In this document: positions 1-6,064 of the stretch, piece after piece
Layout: each line of letters begins with the position of its first letter
Position numbering within the stretch: the first letter of the stretch is position 1
From: Microcaldota archaeon
Lineage (GTDB): Archaea > Micrarchaeota > Micrarchaeia > Micrarchaeales > Micrarchaeaceae
Length of the DNA: 21,516 nt
Direction of reading: 5' to 3'
Assembly: GCA_021793035.1 (NCBI GenBank)
Contig: JAJYTM010000003.1
Coordinates: 1-21,516, forward strand
Position numbers and translations under genes: made by a program
The notes under the pieces: generated by a model
What the model was told of the DNA's origin: nothing
The model's input: the letters and a program-made list of their open reading frames with translations, nothing else
Database searches by the model: none

Positions 1-521
1 GTTGTTGATGATGATGAGGCATTCTTCTTCGAAACTGTGCTGTTTGATGGTGCGATAACTGGCGCATGCTGGAGCACGCGTATGCTGCCCGATGATACGG
101 GTATCGAGAGGCTTGGGCTAACGTATGATATGCTTATTGTTGCTGTGCCGTTGCCTGCGCTCACAAGCTTCAGCTCCATGCTAGCTACGTTACCCATGAT
201 AGGGCTCACGAACGTGCCTGCAGAGCTTGACACATTGATTTCGAGCACCGGGTTGAGCAGTATGGGCTGGCGCTCGAGGTATATCACTGCGGAGCTGTTG
301 TGTGCACTGCCCACGTAGGCAAGGTAATACGAGCCGGCGAACGAGAAGGTAGTGTCGGGCTTGGATGAAAGCTGCAATGAGCTTATGCTCGTGACCTGCG
401 CGCTTGACAGCTCGAACTCGGCTATTATAGCTGCGAGGACTATGACAAGCACAACTAACAGTGCTGCCGGTAAGCCAAAACGCGCACGCGGTTTCCTTGC
501 CTCTTTGTGTTCAGTCGCCAT
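1..521 (-). CDS. Anchored surface protein, partial (C-terminus off left edge)
   Basis: Read on the minus strand from the ATG at 521-519, this frame stays open to the window edge, giving 173 residues with no stop. Residues 1-14 are basic and cytosolic, residues 15-35 form one hydrophobic helix, and the rest is Ser/Thr/Val-rich, as expected for an extracellular domain held by an N-terminal anchor. The last visible part is a serine run, perhaps the start of a linker. No family was recognised. A TATA-like box on the minus strand (560-554) lies about 36 bases before the start, so a short leader is likely. The gene is divergent from the response regulator at 688. Its function is unknown; a surface or pilus-related role is only suggested by the neighbours. 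Confidence 0.72.
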   Translation of the reverse strand, partial: MATEHKEARKPRARFGLPAALLVVLVIVLAAIIAEFELSSAQVTSISSLQLSSKPDTTFSFAGSYYLAYVGSAHNSSAVIYLERQPILLNPVLEINVSSSAGTFVSPIMGNVASMELKLVSAGNGTATISISYVSPSLSIPVSSGSIRVLQHAPVIAPSNSTVSKKNASSSST

Positions 522-553
522 AATAACATGCCTTATGATATTGATGAATAAGG

Positions 554-560
554 TTTTATA
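554..560 (-). promoter_or_regulatory. TATA-like box for the partial surface protein
   Basis: TATAAAA on the minus strand, about 36 bases before the ATG at 521. This spacing fits an archaeal promoter with a leader of roughly ten bases. Confidence 0.4.
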
Positions 561-644
561 TTGTTTTGCTATCCCTGCATGGCAGCGGCGTCGCTACGGA
601 CTAGCTATAGGCGCGCAGCTGAGATGCGCCAGCGCCCCGCATAA

Positions 645-682
645 GCTATAATAATGCTTTTTGCGTTCTATAGTTTAGGTGA
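645..682 (+). promoter_or_regulatory. TATA-like box and Shine-Dalgarno of the response regulator
   Basis: GCTATAATAAT at 645-655 sits about 27 bases before the ribosome-binding sequence AGGTGA at 677-682. That sequence is five bases before the ATG at 688. It therefore favours the ATG at 688 over the in-frame GTG at 679, which falls inside it. Confidence 0.5.
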
Positions 683-687
683 CTTGC

Positions 688-1878
688 ATGGCGGTTCTTG
701 ACAATTCCGAAGTGGAGAACAGGGTGCTTTCCGCTATGGCGGACAGGCAGCAGATGTCCTACGGCGAGATATACGAAGTGTGCTCCAAGGAGGGCATTGG
801 GAAGGATGTGCTCTCAGGGGCGCTGGACAGGATGGAGAAGCAGGACATAATAGCCTCAAGGAATACTGGAGGCATAATGACGTACTACCTTCTCGACGAG
901 AACCCGCTCAGGAAGGTCCTCATAGTAGAGGATGACAGGAACATAAACCAGCTCATGGCGCTTTCAATAGGCGGGGAGTTTGAGGTAAACCAGATATATG
1001 ATGGAGGCGAGGCGGTCCCGTTCGTGAGGAAGAGCCATCCAAATCTCGTGCTTCTGGACCTCATGCTGCCGCACAAGGACGGGCTGGACATATGCCAGAC
1101 GATAAAGAGCGACCCCGATACGAGCAGCACCATAGTCATACTCATAAGTGCGATGGACCCGACGAGCAACAGGTTCACCGGCATAAAGAACGGCGCCGAT
1201 TACTATATCAAGAAGCCGTTCGACCCCAAGGAGCTCAGGGCACTGGTCAACCTGTTCCTCAGGAAGAAGGGCAAGAGGTTTGACCCGCTGATAGACCTTC
1301 CAGATGAGGAAAGGATATCAAAGGAGGTGGAGCGCTCGCTCAAAGAGGGAGGGGACTACGCCATAGGCACACTGAGGATAGCGCATCTTGGCGAATATGC
1401 GCGCAGGGTCGGCGAAAAATCGGCGATGGTGATAATAAGGCTGGTGTCGCAGCTCCTGCAGGACAAGATAAAGAACCGCGCGCAGGGCCTCTTCGTGGGA
1501 TTCCTGAGCAACGATGAGTTCATAATAACAGGCACAAAGGACGACGTCAACAAGGCCGTGGAAGATGTGAAGGGCGAGTTCACGGCTGTGATGCCGTTCG
1601 TGCTTCAGGATGCTGGCTACAAGCCAGGCATGGATAACCTGGAGAGCATGTTCGAGTCTGAAGACTTCCCAAAGCTCGCGCTGGTGTTCTCGGAATCGGA
1701 CAGGAAGGAGATAGCCGCCAGGAGGGACAAGATACTCACTGACAAAGGAGTCGGGAGCAGCGATATAAGCTCATACACATACGACGAGTTGCAGAATATG
1801 CTGGGCAACGGCGACCTGGACATAGTGATAACGCGCGACTCCGATGGTATAAAGCTCAGGGTAGGGAGAGATGCCTGA
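688..1878 (+). CDS. Response regulator: winged helix, receiver, degenerate GGDEF-like domain
   Basis: A 396-residue cytosolic signalling protein. Residues 8-70 look like a winged helix. Residues 76-194 are a typical receiver domain, with acidic pocket D82/D83, phospho-acceptor D124 in VLLD, S154 in ILISA and K176 in IKKP. Residues 198-305 resemble a GGDEF domain: DPLIDLP at the start is like the usual DPLTGLPN, and LSNDEF (273-278) lies where GGDEF belongs, so the glycines are lost and cyclase activity is unlikely. The C-terminal 90 residues are not recognised. The start is the ATG with AGGTGA before it. No histidine kinase is nearby. The stop overlaps the start of the pilin-like gene by 8 bases, so the two are probably co-translated and the regulator may act on the surface structure. 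Receiver assignment is firm; the GGDEF-like call is by pattern only. Confidence 0.88.
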   Translation: MAVLDNSEVENRVLSAMADRQQMSYGEIYEVCSKEGIGKDVLSGALDRMEKQDIIASRNTGGIMTYYLLDENPLRKVLIVEDDRNINQLMALSIGGEFEVNQIYDGGEAVPFVRKSHPNLVLLDLMLPHKDGLDICQTIKSDPDTSSTIVILISAMDPTSNRFTGIKNGADYYIKKPFDPKELRALVNLFLRKKGKRFDPLIDLPDEERISKEVERSLKEGGDYAIGTLRIAHLGEYARRVGEKSAMVIIRLVSQLLQDKIKNRAQGLFVGFLSNDEFIITGTKDDVNKAVEDVKGEFTAVMPFVLQDAGYKPGMDNLESMFESEDFPKLALVFSESDRKEIAARRDKILTDKGVGSSDISSYTYDELQNMLGNGDLDIVITRDSDGIKLRVGRDA

Positions 1879-2467
1879 TGGGAAACAGCCTATGCTAGCA
1901 CCGCACAAGTACGCGCATGCGCGCACGCGCGGCTTTAAGGCGCAGGAAGCGCTCGACTTCATGCTGTCCTACGGGGTAGCGATACTCATAATAGCAATAG
2001 CAATATATGTAGTAGCGCAGCTAGGCGCCTTCAACCCCAGCATAGCGCCGGTATCGTGCACCCCATCCCCCGGGTTCGCATGCATATCTTATGCAGTTGA
2101 CACTGACGGCACGCTCATAGCAACTATATCGCAGGCCACGGGCGGCACAATGACAATAGTTGGGGCTGCCTGCTCTTCCTCGGTCAACGCCACGGGCAAC
2201 AAGCCAGAATACGGCAACATAGGCGTGCTCGGATGGTCTTCGGCGCCTTCGTACTATCCATCGGGCATAGCCTCGAGCGCCATAACGTCCTACAGCGGCG
2301 GCTCCTTCCTTGTTGAGGCGAAATGCTATGATGGCGCAGGAATAGCGAGGGGCAACCTTGGCAATGTGTTCACAGGGTACCTGTGGCTCAATTACACCTT
2401 TTCCGGCTTGCCTTCGTCGATTTACCACGTAAACAACATAGCGACATTCACGGCCAAGTACACCTGA
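1871..2467 (+). CDS. Type IV pilin-like protein with class III signal peptide
   Basis: A 198-residue protein. Residues 19-24 (TRGFKA) followed by QEALDF form a prepilin-peptidase type signal, with likely cleavage after A24, so that D29 is at mature position +5 where pilins carry an acidic residue. Residues 31-50 are the hydrophobic helix that would form the filament core. The remaining 145 residues are Ser/Gly/Thr/Tyr-rich with four cysteines, typical of a small exposed head. The start is the ATG at 1871 with GGGAG just upstream, and it overlaps the response regulator stop. No prepilin peptidase, ATPase or platform protein lies in the window, so the assembly machine must be elsewhere. It could instead be a minor pilin or a pseudopilin. 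Confidence 0.8.
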   Translation: MPDGKQPMLAPHKYAHARTRGFKAQEALDFMLSYGVAILIIAIAIYVVAQLGAFNPSIAPVSCTPSPGFACISYAVDTDGTLIATISQATGGTMTIVGAACSSSVNATGNKPEYGNIGVLGWSSAPSYYPSGIASSAITSYSGGSFLVEAKCYDGAGIARGNLGNVFTGYLWLNYTFSGLPSSIYHVNNIATFTAKYT

Positions 2468-2514
2468 GCAAGTTATTTATTACTGCTTGGAACAATTTAG
2501 ATAAGGATGCTAAA

Positions 2515-3348
2515 ATGAAAGCCTATGCATTTGTCTTTGCTATAATCGCCGCGGCCTCGATGGCAGGTATAGCCGGCGCCTCTTCGTATCTCAGGGTGGT
2601 TGAGCCTTTCAACTCAACGCTCCACAACGGCGGGAGCATATACCTTGGCAATGACGGGCCGGGGCAGCCGTTCTTCATAAACGCGCTGGCAAACACGACC
2701 AACAGCACAGGAGTGCTCATATACAAGGGCTGGAGTTTTATGAATGTGACTGGAGAACCGTACGGCTGGGTAGTCGCCAACTCATCAAAATATGAATATA
2801 CGATGTCGGTCGAGGTAACGCCGAGCCCGAATGCCAAGCCCGGCATATATGCGTTCAACGTCACTGCCGTCAACGCTGGCAATTACTCGAAGCTCGGAAT
2901 GGTGAGATTTACCGCCTATGTCAATATAACGCCGAATGTTTTCAAGCTATCAGTGTCGCCCAAAGTGCTAAATTCTGGGCCGGGGCAGCCGAAGAGCGTA
3001 TATATAACAATAAACAACACGGGCGTTTCGGACAGCCCATTCGAGATATATGTAAGGGGATTGCCGGCGTTCAACAGGAGCCTTGAGGTAATAGCACTGC
3101 ACCATACTTCAAGGGAGTTTACCTACCAGGTATTTGAGAACGAGCCCGGATCCTATAAAGCGATAATGTATGTGGATTCCGTGGACAGCCCGCAGGTGCA
3201 CGAGGAAGCGAACATAACGCTCGGCATCAAGGCATCTATACAGAATGACTACAATGCGCTCGGGTACGGCAGCAATGCTTTCCCGATAATATACGAGCCC
3301 GCATATGCGGTCATGTATTTCATAAACCTGATAGCCAAGCACATATGA
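2515..3348 (+). CDS. Secreted protein with two Ig-like segments, sequon-rich
   Basis: 277 residues starting at the ATG at 2515. The open frame extends 44 codons further upstream, but that part lies inside the pilin gene in another frame and the signal peptide begins at this ATG. Residues 4-22 are the signal peptide. Two beta-rich segments follow, each with the same GPGQP motif (48-52 and 155-159), which suggests a tandem duplication. About eleven N-x-S/T sequons predict heavy N-glycosylation. Residues 256-277 are aromatic and hydrophobic and may anchor the C-terminus in the membrane. It follows the pilin by 47 bases, so it may be a pilus- or S-layer-associated protein. No named family was recognised. 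Confidence 0.78.
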   Translation: MKAYAFVFAIIAAASMAGIAGASSYLRVVEPFNSTLHNGGSIYLGNDGPGQPFFINALANTTNSTGVLIYKGWSFMNVTGEPYGWVVANSSKYEYTMSVEVTPSPNAKPGIYAFNVTAVNAGNYSKLGMVRFTAYVNITPNVFKLSVSPKVLNSGPGQPKSVYITINNTGVSDSPFEIYVRGLPAFNRSLEVIALHHTSREFTYQVFENEPGSYKAIMYVDSVDSPQVHEEANITLGIKASIQNDYNALGYGSNAFPIIYEPAYAVMYFINLIAKHI

Positions 3349-3387
3349 TATGCATGGTCTGATTATAGGCAGCAAGAAGGTGTCGCG

Positions 3388-4071
3388 ATGATCAATATAA
3401 GATGGACAAGGCTAGCAAGCATGGCCGACCTCATAAGGGATGCATGCACTTTCAGCGGAAATATGGGGGAGCTCTATGCAAAAAAGATTGGGGATAGCTA
3501 CAGGTACATACTCGTAGGGGAGAAGGTAGGAAAGTCAAGGCTGGCCTTTTACTGCGATTATGACAAGGCAGCGAATTATGTGGTGTACTCCGCGAGCGGC
3601 AGGGAATCGTTCTCGTTCGTGGACAGCATAGAGCGCAATACAGGTTATCAGACGTATAAGATACAGGTGCTTCACATAAAGAACGATTCGTTCAGGGTAC
3701 CGAAATCCGACAAGTTTACCGTATCGACAATCGAGCTGACCAATTATGAGGAGATAGTAAAAGGCATTGCCAGCAGCGCGGCGAGCAGCGAAGCAATAGG
3801 CACGGTGTCTGTATTCCCTTACAATGGCACAAAGCACGCAGGAGGGTTCGGGTTCCTTACGGATGACGATTCACTCACGTTCACGCACGCTGAGCTGCCG
3901 AATCCAGATGGTGATTTCGCCTTCTTCAAGTATGACTACAACTCAGGCGCAGTGACAAGGACCAACGGCGTGGAGGACAGCACAGGCCTGTACACCAGGA
4001 TAGTGAACTTGGCGGAGCCGTTCGGCTTCTTGGAGGAGCATGCAAAGCAAAAGAACGGCACTAATAAATAA
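3388..4071 (+). CDS. Uncharacterised soluble protein
   Basis: 227 residues with no signal peptide, membrane segment or cysteine-rich motif; it looks like a cytosolic alpha/beta protein. The ATG at 3388 is preceded by AAGGTG at 3377-3382 at good spacing, which supports it over the in-frame ATG at 3421. It lies 39 bases after the Ig-like protein on the same strand and probably shares its transcript. No family was recognised, and the sequence shows no clear catalytic motif. A role linked to the surface cluster upstream is only inferred from position. Confidence 0.72.
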   Translation: MINIRWTRLASMADLIRDACTFSGNMGELYAKKIGDSYRYILVGEKVGKSRLAFYCDYDKAANYVVYSASGRESFSFVDSIERNTGYQTYKIQVLHIKNDSFRVPKSDKFTVSTIELTNYEEIVKGIASSAASSEAIGTVSVFPYNGTKHAGGFGFLTDDDSLTFTHAELPNPDGDFAFFKYDYNSGAVTRTNGVEDSTGLYTRIVNLAEPFGFLEEHAKQKNGTNK

Positions 4072-4080
4072 TCCTCGCCC

Positions 4081-4102
4081 AGAATGTTATGCATAATATT
4101 CT
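4081..4102. repeat. 22-base near-perfect palindrome before tRNA-Asn
   Basis: The two 11-base halves are complementary at 10 positions, around a central TTATGCATAA. The single mismatch is a G opposite a T, which would still pair in RNA. It ends six bases before the tRNA. It could be a factor-binding site, a processing or terminator hairpin for the upstream gene, or chance. Confidence 0.5.
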
Positions 4103-4108
4103 CATAGT

Positions 4109-4180
4109 GCCCGAATAGCTCAGTGGTAGAGCGAGCGGCTGTTAACCGCTAGGTCGCAGGTCCAATCCCTGCTTCGGGCG
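4109..4180 (+). tRNA. tRNA-Asn (anticodon GTT)
   Basis: All four arms fold. The acceptor stem is 4109-4115 with 4173-4179 and the discriminator is G4180. The D stem is 4118-4121 with 4129-4132. The anticodon stem is 4134-4138 with 4146-4150, with anticodon GTT at 4141-4143. The T stem is 4156-4160 with 4168-4172. There is no intron and no encoded CCA. The T loop is TCCAATC, so position 55 is C rather than the near-universal T. An AT-rich stretch near 4063-4072 could be the TATA box. Confidence 0.95.
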
Positions 4181-4253
4181 ATGCGCTTAAGGCACGGCTC
4201 CTGCTCCATAGCCATAAATATCCGTATATCGGGCAGTGCCGCTCTCGAAAGAC

Positions 4254-4266
4254 TTAAAATATATAG
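4254..4266 (+). promoter_or_regulatory. TATA-like box for the RHH gene
   Basis: TTAAAATATATAG lies about 38 bases before the ATG at 4298. A GGTG at 4287-4290 falls between the predicted transcript start and the ATG, so the gene probably has its own promoter and a short leader. Confidence 0.5.
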
Positions 4267-4297
4267 TACGTCATACACTAACTATTGGTGTTGCATA

Positions 4298-4519
4298 ATG
4301 CCTGAGGAAATAATTACCATACGGCTAAACAAGTCGGTTGTTAAGGCCCTGAAACAAATCAAGAAATATCCGAGGGAGACTTATGGCGAGATAATCTTGG
4401 GCCTTATAGAGAGCGCCAAGGAGATGAAAGAGTTCGATAAGTTTGTTCAGGAAGCCCAGAGAACCAAGATGAAAGAGTTATGGCGTAGGGGCAATTACTC
4501 TGTGTGGGAACGTGCATAA
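4298..4519 (+). CDS. Orphan ribbon-helix-helix, antitoxin-like protein
   Basis: 73 residues from the ATG at 4298, chosen because GGTG lies seven bases upstream; the longer open frame to 4181 begins right at the tRNA end and is not likely to be coding. Residues 4-10 (EIITIRL) make a short beta strand and residues 11-40 two helices, as in ribbon-helix-helix DNA-binding proteins. The segment KKYPRETYGEII resembles archaeal VapB-type or DUF7557-type antitoxins. The C-terminal half is a charged helix that in such proteins wraps a PIN toxin. No toxin gene is next to it: the following gene is convergent and unrelated. It may be a solitary regulator or a leftover of a toxin-antitoxin pair. Confidence 0.68.
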   Translation: MPEEIITIRLNKSVVKALKQIKKYPRETYGEIILGLIESAKEMKEFDKFVQEAQRTKMKELWRRGNYSVWERA

Positions 4520-4527
4520 GGTTGCTT

Positions 4528-5076
4528 TCAATAATCGTACCATTTTAGATCGTCGGAATTTATTATTTTGCCGACACACGCCTTCATAAACCTGATTGCG
4601 GCTTCCTGCCCTAGCTCCCTGCTTGTGGAGCAGCAATCTTCTATTATAAATACATTAAACCCCATCTGCGCAGCAGTTACACCGGTTTCTCTCACGCAGC
4701 AGTCTGTCTGTTGCCCGGTTAAGTAAATGTCACTTATATTCAATTTTTTAAGAAGCTCGTCCAAACCGCTTTTCCAAAAGCCATCATAGCCCCTCTTTTC
4801 AAGGACATAATCCTTGCCGGTGGGCTTTAGTTCAGCGATTGTTTGCGCCCCTTTTGTTCCTTTCATTGCTTGGGGTCTATGTCCGATAATTTTTAGGATT
4901 GGGTCGCCTTCTATAAATGCGCTATTGATGTAAATAACCGGCACTGCTTTTTCGTGCGCTAAATCAATCGCTTTTCTTATGCTTTTAATTAACTTCTCCC
5001 TGCCCTCTATTGGTATAAGGGGCTTTTCTCCATAGATGTATTCATTTACCATATCCATTACAAGCAATGCATCCAT
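4528..5076 (-). CDS. Isochorismatase-family cysteine hydrolase
   Basis: 182 residues. The family's catalytic triad is visible: D8 in VMDMVNEY, K94 in LEKRGYDGF, and C127 in TDCCVRETG, with the usual helix TAAQMGF behind it. Nicotinamidases also have a metal site with D-x-H soon after the second strand; here that place reads YINSAFIEGD, so the metal ligands are missing and a nicotinamidase function is doubtful. The substrate is unknown. It ends 8 bases from the convergent RHH gene. Its base composition is visibly more AT-rich than the housekeeping genes at both ends of the window, which could point to acquisition. A TATA-like TTATAAAAGC (5130-5121 on the minus strand) lies upstream. Confidence 0.87.
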   Translation of the reverse strand: MDALLVMDMVNEYIYGEKPLIPIEGREKLIKSIRKAIDLAHEKAVPVIYINSAFIEGDPILKIIGHRPQAMKGTKGAQTIAELKPTGKDYVLEKRGYDGFWKSGLDELLKKLNISDIYLTGQQTDCCVRETGVTAAQMGFNVFIIEDCCSTSRELGQEAAIRFMKACVGKIINSDDLKWYDY

Positions 5077-5120
5077 CTAACCGCCTATTCTAACCTTCTT
5101 AATGGTTTCTTTTTGATAGC

Positions 5121-5130
5121 TTTTATAATG
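5121..5130 (-). promoter_or_regulatory. TATA-like box for the isochorismatase-like gene
   Basis: TTATAAAAGC on the minus strand lies about 50 bases before the ATG at 5076, which predicts a leader of some 20 bases. The rest of 5131-5280 is AT-rich and contains an inverted repeat, GATATA-AC-TATATC, at 5187-5200, but no gene was seen. Confidence 0.4.
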
Positions 5131-5280
5131 TATATAAATTTTTAGATATTTGGGCATCTGATTGCATTTTGCGCGTGTAGGTTTGCGATATAACTATATC
5201 TTTATAGCACATATAAGAACTTAAGGCAGAGGGGCTTTCTGCTATGGATTCTGTAATGCATTCCTAGCGCAGCAACATAA

Positions 5281-5311
5281 CATATTTATATATGTCATAA
5301 TGTGATATATA
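5281..5311 (+). promoter_or_regulatory. Promoter with palindromic operator of the PadR-TRASH gene
   Basis: A TATA-like TTTATATA (5285-5292) is embedded in an imperfect palindrome at 5287-5311. Each arm is 11 bases and nine positions match (TATATATGTCA against TATATATCACA). The predicted transcript start is close to the ATG at 5321. A repressor bound here would cover the TATA box, so self-repression by the PadR protein is likely but not shown. Confidence 0.5.
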
Positions 5312-5320
5312 GTGACTGTG

Positions 5321-5746
5321 ATGCCCGACATTGAGATAAAGAATATAGTGAAGCTCTTCGCCGTCCTTTTGCTCAGCGAGAAGGAACATTACGGCTATGA
5401 AATAATGAAGGAAGTAGAGAGGAGGACGGGAAAGAAGGGCAGTCCGGGACAGGTATATCCGTTCTTGAAGCAACTCAAGAAGTATGGTTATGTTGAAACT
5501 AAGGGCAGGGCTGAGAGGGACAAACAGGCTTACTATCTGACTCCGGAAGGCAGGAAGTTTGTGACAAGGCTCACAAATAAGTTCGGAGATATGTTTGAGA
5601 TTGCAATAAAACCGAAGCTAACTGTGTGTGCGCATTGCAACTGTGAAATATACAAAGGAGGCTACAAAGATAAAATTGGCGGAAGATATTTGACCTTCTG
5701 TTGCGAGAACTGTGCTAAGGGCTACAGGGCAATGAATGCCAAATAA
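5321..5746 (+). CDS. PadR-family regulator with C-terminal TRASH-like metal domain
   Basis: 141 residues. Residues 5-85 are a PadR winged helix (KLFAVLLLSE, then GYEIMKEVE, YPFLKQLKKYGYV and YYLTPEGRKF). The usual C-terminal dimerisation helix is followed by residues 100-137 with C103, C106, C108, C127, C128 and C131, in the pattern CxxCxC ... FCCxxCxxxY of TRASH/YHS metal-binding domains. Archaeal copper regulators such as Sulfolobus CopT join a TRASH domain to a different DNA-binding fold, so here the same idea uses PadR. The ATG at 5321 is preferred over GTG 5312 because the TATA box predicts transcription starting near it. It heads the copper island and probably responds to Cu(I); the metal is inferred. 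Confidence 0.85.
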   Translation: MPDIEIKNIVKLFAVLLLSEKEHYGYEIMKEVERRTGKKGSPGQVYPFLKQLKKYGYVETKGRAERDKQAYYLTPEGRKFVTRLTNKFGDMFEIAIKPKLTVCAHCNCEIYKGGYKDKIGGRYLTFCCENCAKGYRAMNAK

Positions 5747-5776
5747 TATTGACAAGGATAGATAAAAGGTGGAAAA

Positions 5777-5917
5777 ATGAAAGATCCTGTATGTGGAATG
5801 GATGTAGGCGAGGACTCCAAGTTTAAGAGCAGCTATAAGGGCAAGACCTATGTTTTTTGCTCTGCTAACTGCAAACAGAACTTCGATAAACAGCCAGAGA
5901 GCTACGTGAAGGGTTAA
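5777..5917 (+). CDS. Small YHS-domain metal-binding protein
   Basis: A 46-residue protein that is one YHS/TRASH domain and nothing else: DPVCGMDV at residues 3-10, then FCSANC at 27-32, giving C6, C28 and C32. AGGTGG at 5767-5772, four bases before the ATG, is a strong ribosome-binding site. It lies 30 bases after the PadR-TRASH gene and upstream of the copper ATPase, whose first 40 residues are closely similar (same DPVCGM, FCSANC and spacing). It may carry Cu(I) to the ATPase or compete with the regulator for metal. It is short enough to be missed by automatic gene calling. Confidence 0.88.
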   Translation: MKDPVCGMDVGEDSKFKSSYKGKTYVFCSANCKQNFDKQPESYVKG

Positions 5918-5919
5918 GT

Positions 5920-6060
5920 ATGGGATACAACTGCATCGTACGCAGATTGCATTTCAGAAGCAAAGAATTAGCCAGCGAAGGCCAGAGGTGGTGCTCTATA
6001 CACGACAGCCGCAGGGTGGAAACAGCACGGCATTCCGTTGAAGCCGGCAAGAAAAGGTAA
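5920..6060 (+). CDS. Possible 46-residue orphan protein
   Basis: An open frame starting two bases after the YHS stop and ending four bases before the ATPase ATG. It is basic, with two cysteines (C5, C25) and several histidines and arginines, and has no recognised domain. The ribosome-binding sequence before it is weak. Its fit between two real genes without overlap supports translation, but the stretch could equally be a spacer or the remains of a decayed gene. Confidence 0.35.
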   Translation: MGYNCIVRRLHFRSKELASEGQRWCSIHDSRRVETARHSVEAGKKR

Positions 6061-6064
6061 GATT

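Noticed and set aside
37..651. Two plus-strand open frames near the left edge
   Set aside because: The minus strand holds a better gene with an anchor helix and a promoter; these are its shadows.
2021..2428. 135-codon minus-strand frame
   Set aside because: Antisense to the pilin-like gene, with no ribosome-binding site and an Arg/Tyr/Cys-rich translation.
2383..2514. Upstream extension of the Ig-like surface protein
   Set aside because: It overlaps the pilin gene in another frame, and the signal peptide starts at 2515.
4181..4297. Longer N-terminus for the RHH protein
   Set aside because: It would begin at the last base of the tRNA and contain the promoter; the ATG at 4298 has a ribosome-binding sequence.
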